Assembly: GCA_903834645.1 (NCBI GenBank)
Contig: CAILKA010000035.1
Location: 1 to 9,142, forward strand
DNA: 9,142 nucleotides
Reading direction: 5' to 3'
Source: an uncultured beta proteobacterium
Lineage (GTDB): Bacteria > Pseudomonadota > Gammaproteobacteria > Burkholderiales > Burkholderiaceae_C
Under the pieces are notes generated by a model. It was not told where the DNA came from. It saw nothing but the letters and a program-made list of their open reading frames with translations, and did no database searches. The position numbers were made by a program, and so were the translations under genes. Shown here one piece after another: positions 6,562 to 9,142 of the stretch. Within the stretch, counting starts at the first letter, position 1. Every line of letters starts with the position of its first letter.

Positions 6562-7091
6562 TGCGCACCGCCGCCCTGGCGGCCACCGCCCCTGCCCTGC
6601 TGCTCGCCGGCTGCGCAAGCGCCCCGGTACCGGCCGATTACGCAGCCGAGAAGCCCGCGCTCGACCTCAAGCGCTACTTCGATGGCGAGCTCGTCGCGCA
6701 CGGCATCTTCACCGACCGCGCGGGCAAGGTCGCCCGGCGCTTCACGGTGCAGATGACGGGCACCTGGCAGGGCAACCAGGGCACGCTCGACGAGCGCTTC
6801 ACCTACAGCGACGGCAAGACCGAGCGCCGCGTGTGGCGCCTGACCGACCTGGGCGGCGGGCGCTACACGGGCCGGGCCGACGATGTCGTGGGCGAGGCGC
6901 AGGGGCAGGCTGCGGGCAACGCGCTCAACTGGACCTACACGCTGCGCCTGCCCGTGGACGACAAGGTCTACGAGGTGCAGTTCGATGACTGGATGTACCT
7001 CGTGGACGAGCGCGTGATGCTCAACAAGGCACGCATGAGCAAGTTCGGCATCTTCCTGGGCGAGGTCACCCTCTCCTTCACCAAGAAATGA
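6543..7091 (+). CDS. DUF3833 family lipoprotein
   Basis: A 182-residue protein with a lipoprotein signal: basic MDRRQLMR, a hydrophobic core, and lipobox LAGC with the acylated cysteine at residue 24. It should be anchored to a membrane facing the periplasm; residue +2 after Cys is Ala, which does not suggest inner-membrane retention under the E. coli rule. The mature part shows DUF3833 features: LDLKRYFDGELVAHGIFTDRAGKVARRF, followed by WRLTDLGGGRYTGRADDVVGEAQGQAAGNALNWTY and a C-terminal DDWMYLVDERVMLNKARMSKFGI segment. This looks like a beta-rich fold suited to binding a hydrophobic ligand (inference). DUF3833 genes often occur with CFA-like and SDR genes in this type of cluster; the molecular function is not established. 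The start is fixed by the AAGGAG at 6532-6537 and by the signal peptide. Confidence 0.88.
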   Translation: MDRRQLMRTAALAATAPALLLAGCASAPVPADYAAEKPALDLKRYFDGELVAHGIFTDRAGKVARRFTVQMTGTWQGNQGTLDERFTYSDGKTERRVWRLTDLGGGRYTGRADDVVGEAQGQAAGNALNWTYTLRLPVDDKVYEVQFDDWMYLVDERVMLNKARMSKFGIFLGEVTLSFTKK

Positions 7092-7098
7092 GCGCGAC

Positions 7099-7872
7099 AT
7101 GGCGCTGAACCCCCGGCTCGCCGACTGGCGCGGGCGCACCGCCTGGCTCGTGGGCGCCTCCACCGGCATCGGGCAGGCCACCGCAGCCGCGCTGCACGCG
7201 CTCGGCGCGCACGTGGTGGTCTCGGCGCGCTCGGCGGCTGCGCTGCAGGCCTTCGTCGAGGCGCACCCGGGCGCGCAGGCGCGCGCGCTGGACGTCACCG
7301 ACGCGGCCGCGCTGAGGCAGGCCGCCGATGCGATCGTGGCCGAGCACGGGCGGCTGGACCTCGTGATGTTCTGCGCGGGGGTCTACACCCCCATGCGCGC
7401 CGACGCCTTCGATCTGGCGACCGCGCTGCAGCACCAGGAGGTGAACTACTGCGGCGCGCTGTACCTGCTGGACGCCGTGCTGCCGCACCTGCTGGCGCAG
7501 CGCGGCGGACACCTTAGCCTGGTGTCGAGCGTGGCGGGCTACCGCGGGCTGCCCAAGGCGCTGGCCTACGGGCCGACGAAGGCCGCCCTCATCAACCTGG
7601 CCCAGACGCTGTACCTGGACCTCGCCCCGCGCGGCATCGGGGTGTCGGTGGTGAACCCGGGCTTCGTGCGCACGCCCCTCACAGCCGGCAACGACTTCCA
7701 CATGCCCGCACTCATCACGCCCGAGCAGGCCGCCGCCGAGATCCTCGAAGGCCTGGCGCGCGGTGAGTTCGAGATCCATTTCCCCAAGCGCTTCACGCGC
7801 TGGCTCAAGGCGCTGAGCCATCTTGGCGACGGGCTGTACTTCGCGGCCGTGCGCCGCTCCACGGGGTTGTGA
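7099..7872 (+). CDS. Short-chain dehydrogenase/reductase (SDR) family NAD(P)-dependent oxidoreductase
   Basis: A 257-residue classical SDR of normal length. The cofactor motif GASTGIG is at 19-25, an adenine-contacting DVTD at 65-68, helix-4 Asn at N116, catalytic Ser in SLVSSVAG (S144), and YGPTK at 157-161 giving Tyr157 and Lys161. The usual NNAG motif after strand 4 reads FCAG (91-94), an Asn-to-Cys change. The basic residue R44 after strand 2 hints at NADP preference, but this is weak. It should oxidise or reduce a hydroxyl or carbonyl group on a small or lipid substrate; a step in acyl-chain modification is inferred only from the operon. No signal peptide, cytosolic. It begins 7 nt after the lipoprotein stop, and its TGA overlaps the next ATG (TGATG). 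Confidence 0.92.
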   Translation: MALNPRLADWRGRTAWLVGASTGIGQATAAALHALGAHVVVSARSAAALQAFVEAHPGAQARALDVTDAAALRQAADAIVAEHGRLDLVMFCAGVYTPMRADAFDLATALQHQEVNYCGALYLLDAVLPHLLAQRGGHLSLVSSVAGYRGLPKALAYGPTKAALINLAQTLYLDLAPRGIGVSVVNPGFVRTPLTAGNDFHMPALITPEQAAAEILEGLARGEFEIHFPKRFTRWLKALSHLGDGLYFAAVRRSTGL

Positions 7873-8312
7873 TGGGCACCCGCCACGACGACGCGCGCGT
7901 GCAGCGCGTGATCGACGGCTTCGAGCAGCTGGCCCCCGACGCACTCGATCGGCTGGGAGAGTTCTACGCTCCGGATGCGCGCTTCAAGGATCCGTTCAAC
8001 GAGGTGCAGGGCCTGGCCCCGATCCGCGCCATCTTCGCCCACATGTACGTGGCGCTGCGCGAGCCGCGCTTCGTCGTGCACACCGCCGTCGTGCAGGGCG
8101 AGGACTGCTTCCTCACCTGGGACTTCCTGTTCGCCTTTCGCAGCGGCCCGCCCGTGACGCAGCGCGTGCGCGGGGCCACGCACCTGCGCTTCGGCGCCGA
8201 CGGACTGATCGTCGAGCACCGCGACTACTGGGACGTGGCCGAGGAGCTCTACGAGAAGCTGCCGCTGCTGGGCACGCTGATGCGCTGGCTCAAGCGCCGC
8301 GCCGGCAGCTGA
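7872..8312 (+). CDS. NTF2-like (SnoaL/ketosteroid-isomerase fold) small protein
   Basis: A 146-residue protein starting at the ATG of a TGATG overlap with the SDR gene; a GTG three bases upstream is a less likely start. The N-terminal helices and the segment FYAPDARFKDPFNEVQG (31-47), followed by beta-strand-rich sequence (FVVHTAVVQGEDCFLTWDFLFAF, THLRFGADGLIVEHRDYWD), are typical of the nuclear transport factor 2 superfamily. Members are small cone-shaped proteins that bind or isomerise hydrophobic ligands such as steroids and polyketides. No export signal. Last gene of the operon, coupled to the SDR, so it may act on the SDR's substrate or product. The fold call is good; no specific activity can be read from the sequence. 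Confidence 0.85.
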   Translation: MGTRHDDARVQRVIDGFEQLAPDALDRLGEFYAPDARFKDPFNEVQGLAPIRAIFAHMYVALREPRFVVHTAVVQGEDCFLTWDFLFAFRSGPPVTQRVRGATHLRFGADGLIVEHRDYWDVAEELYEKLPLLGTLMRWLKRRAGS

Positions 8313-8336
8313 GCACGCAGCCCGCGACGGCTCAGC
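8308..8336. terminator. Inverted repeat covering both convergent stop codons, possible bidirectional terminator
   Basis: GCTGAGC (8308-8314) and GCTCAGC (8330-8336) can form a 7-bp stem with a 15-nt loop. The stop codon of the NTF2-like gene lies in one arm and that of the leftward gene in the other. There is no T tract on either side, so it is not a textbook intrinsic terminator, but no other candidate lies between these convergent genes. Confidence 0.35.
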
Positions 8337-8859
8337 GCTGCCCTTCGGTGAGCGAGTCGACCTGGAAGCGGCCGGACTTGTCCACGAGCCAGATCTCGCG
8401 CCACACCGTGCCGCCTTCGCCCAGCTGCCTCGGCGCGGGAAAGGGGCTCGCGCCGCGGATGAGTGCCATCACCCAGGGCGTGACCTCCTTGGCCGCCGCC
8501 GGCGGGCGAGCGACGGTGACGCTGCGCACCGTGCCGTCGGCGTCGAGCTCGGTGTCGGTGATCATCACCGCGTACATCATCGGCGGCAGCTTGCCCTTGT
8601 AGATGCGGCTGGCATAAGCCCGGTAGACGTGGCGCGCAGCGTCGGCCCGGTAGGCGCGCTCGTCGCCTGCGGCCGAGGGTTCGGGCGGCGCCGGCAGCGC
8701 CGGCGGGGGCACCATCGCGAACTGCGCCTGGGCGGCTCCCGCGGCGACTAGCAGCGCGACGGCGGCGCAAAGGCCCGTGAACCAGGCCGTGGGCCACGCC
8801 GCGCGCACGCACACCGGTTGGCGCGCGACGCTGGGCTTCAATCGGGAAAAACCGTGCAT
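8332..8859 (-). CDS. Exported protein with a TonB C-terminal-like domain
   Basis: A 175-residue leftward protein. The N-terminus has a long basic region, then a hydrophobic core (WFTGLCAAVALLVAAGAAQA) and a likely signal peptidase site after AQA at 43-45. A proline-rich linker (VPPPALPAPPEP) precedes a folded part resembling the TonB C-terminal domain: YRAYASRIYKGKLP, then DTELDADGTVRSVTVARPPA and VTPWVMALIRGASPFPAP. TonB proteins keep their N-terminal helix as an anchor, but this protein appears to be cleaved and is short, so it may be a periplasmic TonB-like protein rather than a working energy transducer. A shorter start at a GTG (residues 16-18) is possible, since the n-region is unusually long. 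It follows the corA gene by 28 bp on the same strand without a clear ribosome site. Function unknown. Confidence 0.7.
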   Translation of the reverse strand: MHGFSRLKPSVARQPVCVRAAWPTAWFTGLCAAVALLVAAGAAQAQFAMVPPPALPAPPEPSAAGDERAYRADAARHVYRAYASRIYKGKLPPMMYAVMITDTELDADGTVRSVTVARPPAAAKEVTPWVMALIRGASPFPAPRQLGEGGTVWREIWLVDKSGRFQVDSLTEGQR

Positions 8860-8887
8860 GCAGGCCGTAGGTTAGCGCAAGCCGCGC

Positions 8888-9142
8888 TCAACGCAGCCAA
8901 CCCTTGCGTCGGAAGTAGAGGAACGGCGCGGCCACCGAGGCCGCCATCAGGGCCAGGGCGAAGGGGTAGCCCCAGGCCTGGTCGAGCTCGGGCATGTGGC
9001 GGAAGTTCATGCCGTAGATGCTTGCGATCAGCGTGGGCGGCAGCAGCGCCACGCTGGCCACCGAGAAGATCTTGATGATCTTGTTCTGGTTGATGTTGAT
9101 GAAGCCGACGATGGCGTCCATCAGGAAGTTGATCTTGTCGAA
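8888..9142 (-). CDS. corA: CorA-family magnesium/divalent cation channel, C-terminal part
   Basis: The window contains only the last 84 residues of a leftward gene whose 5' part lies beyond 9142. The sequence ends the long cytoplasmic helix (FDKINFLMDAIVGF), then has the first membrane helix (about visible residues 25-42), the signature YGMN (43-46; Gly-Met-Asn at 9013-9005), an acidic periplasmic loop (HMPELDQAWGYP), a second membrane helix and the basic tail FRRKGWLR. This is the conserved pore end of the CorA/Mrs2 family, pentameric inner-membrane channels for Mg2+ and sometimes Co2+ or Ni2+. The GMN motif is intact. It lies upstream of the TonB-like gene on the same strand but has no evident tie to the lipid operon. 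Confidence 0.95.
   Translation of the reverse strand, partial: FDKINFLMDAIVGFININQNKIIKIFSVASVALLPPTLIASIYGMNFRHMPELDQAWGYPFALALMAASVAAPFLYFRRKGWLR

Noticed and set aside
4897..6618. Second long leftward open frame (about 570 codons) opposite the transporter
   Set aside because: Its composition is dominated by Gln, Arg, His and Gly, with no motif, and it overlaps the transporter, whose family motifs are clear.
8249..8812. Leftward open frame overlapping the TonB-C-like gene
   Set aside because: It is an Arg/Gly/Ala-rich sequence in another frame, crossing into the NTF2-like gene, without signal peptide or domain.
1..9142. CRISPR arrays, tRNA or rRNA genes, insertion sequences, attachment sites
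   Set aside because: No spaced repeat series, tRNA-like cloverleaf, rRNA segment, transposase frame or terminal inverted repeats were seen. Composition is even apart from the AT-richer patch near 860-960.

Overview
The window is a very GC-rich (roughly 70%), densely coding bacterial segment. Codon use (strong G/C in third positions), the gene families and their order suggest a betaproteobacterium of the Burkholderiales, probably Comamonadaceae-like. This is inferred from composition and protein style, because no rRNA or other marker gene is present.

Layout: a truncated ferritin-like di-iron gene is read leftward (1-784). A 466-bp divergent intergenic region (785-1250) follows, with two perfect palindromes and a long GC-rich leader. 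Then comes a tightly packed rightward operon of eight genes (1251-8312): FAD oxidoreductase, DUF1365 protein, CFA-synthase-family methyltransferase, exported chalcone-isomerase-like protein, GPH/MFS transporter (interrupted by an in-frame amber codon), DUF3833 lipoprotein, short-chain dehydrogenase/reductase and a small NTF2-like protein. Most junctions are ATGA or TGATG overlaps or gaps of a few bases; the exception is a 108-bp C-rich gap before the methyltransferase. Convergent to the operon are two leftward genes: an exported protein with a TonB-C-like domain (8332-8859) and the 3' end of a CorA-type magnesium channel gene (8888-9142).

The operon resembles the membrane-lipid modification clusters found in several proteobacteria under photo-oxidative or singlet-oxygen control (RpoE-ChrR or LitR regulons). 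In those regulons a flavoprotein, a DUF1365 protein and a CFA-like methyltransferase act on acyl chains already in phospholipids; in Rhodobacter the related Ufa pathway makes methylated furan fatty acids. Here the methyltransferase lacks two residues that bind bicarbonate in E. coli cyclopropane synthase, so plain C-methylation of an unsaturated chain (UfaM-like) seems more likely than cyclopropanation. The flavoprotein would then desaturate or reduce the chain. The SDR, NTF2-like, DUF3833 and chalcone-isomerase-like proteins would be accessory enzymes or lipid-binding factors, partly at the cell envelope. The divergent di-iron protein is a plausible O2-dependent partner. No sigma factor, ChrR, LitR or photolyase gene is in the window, so the regulatory link rests on family context only.
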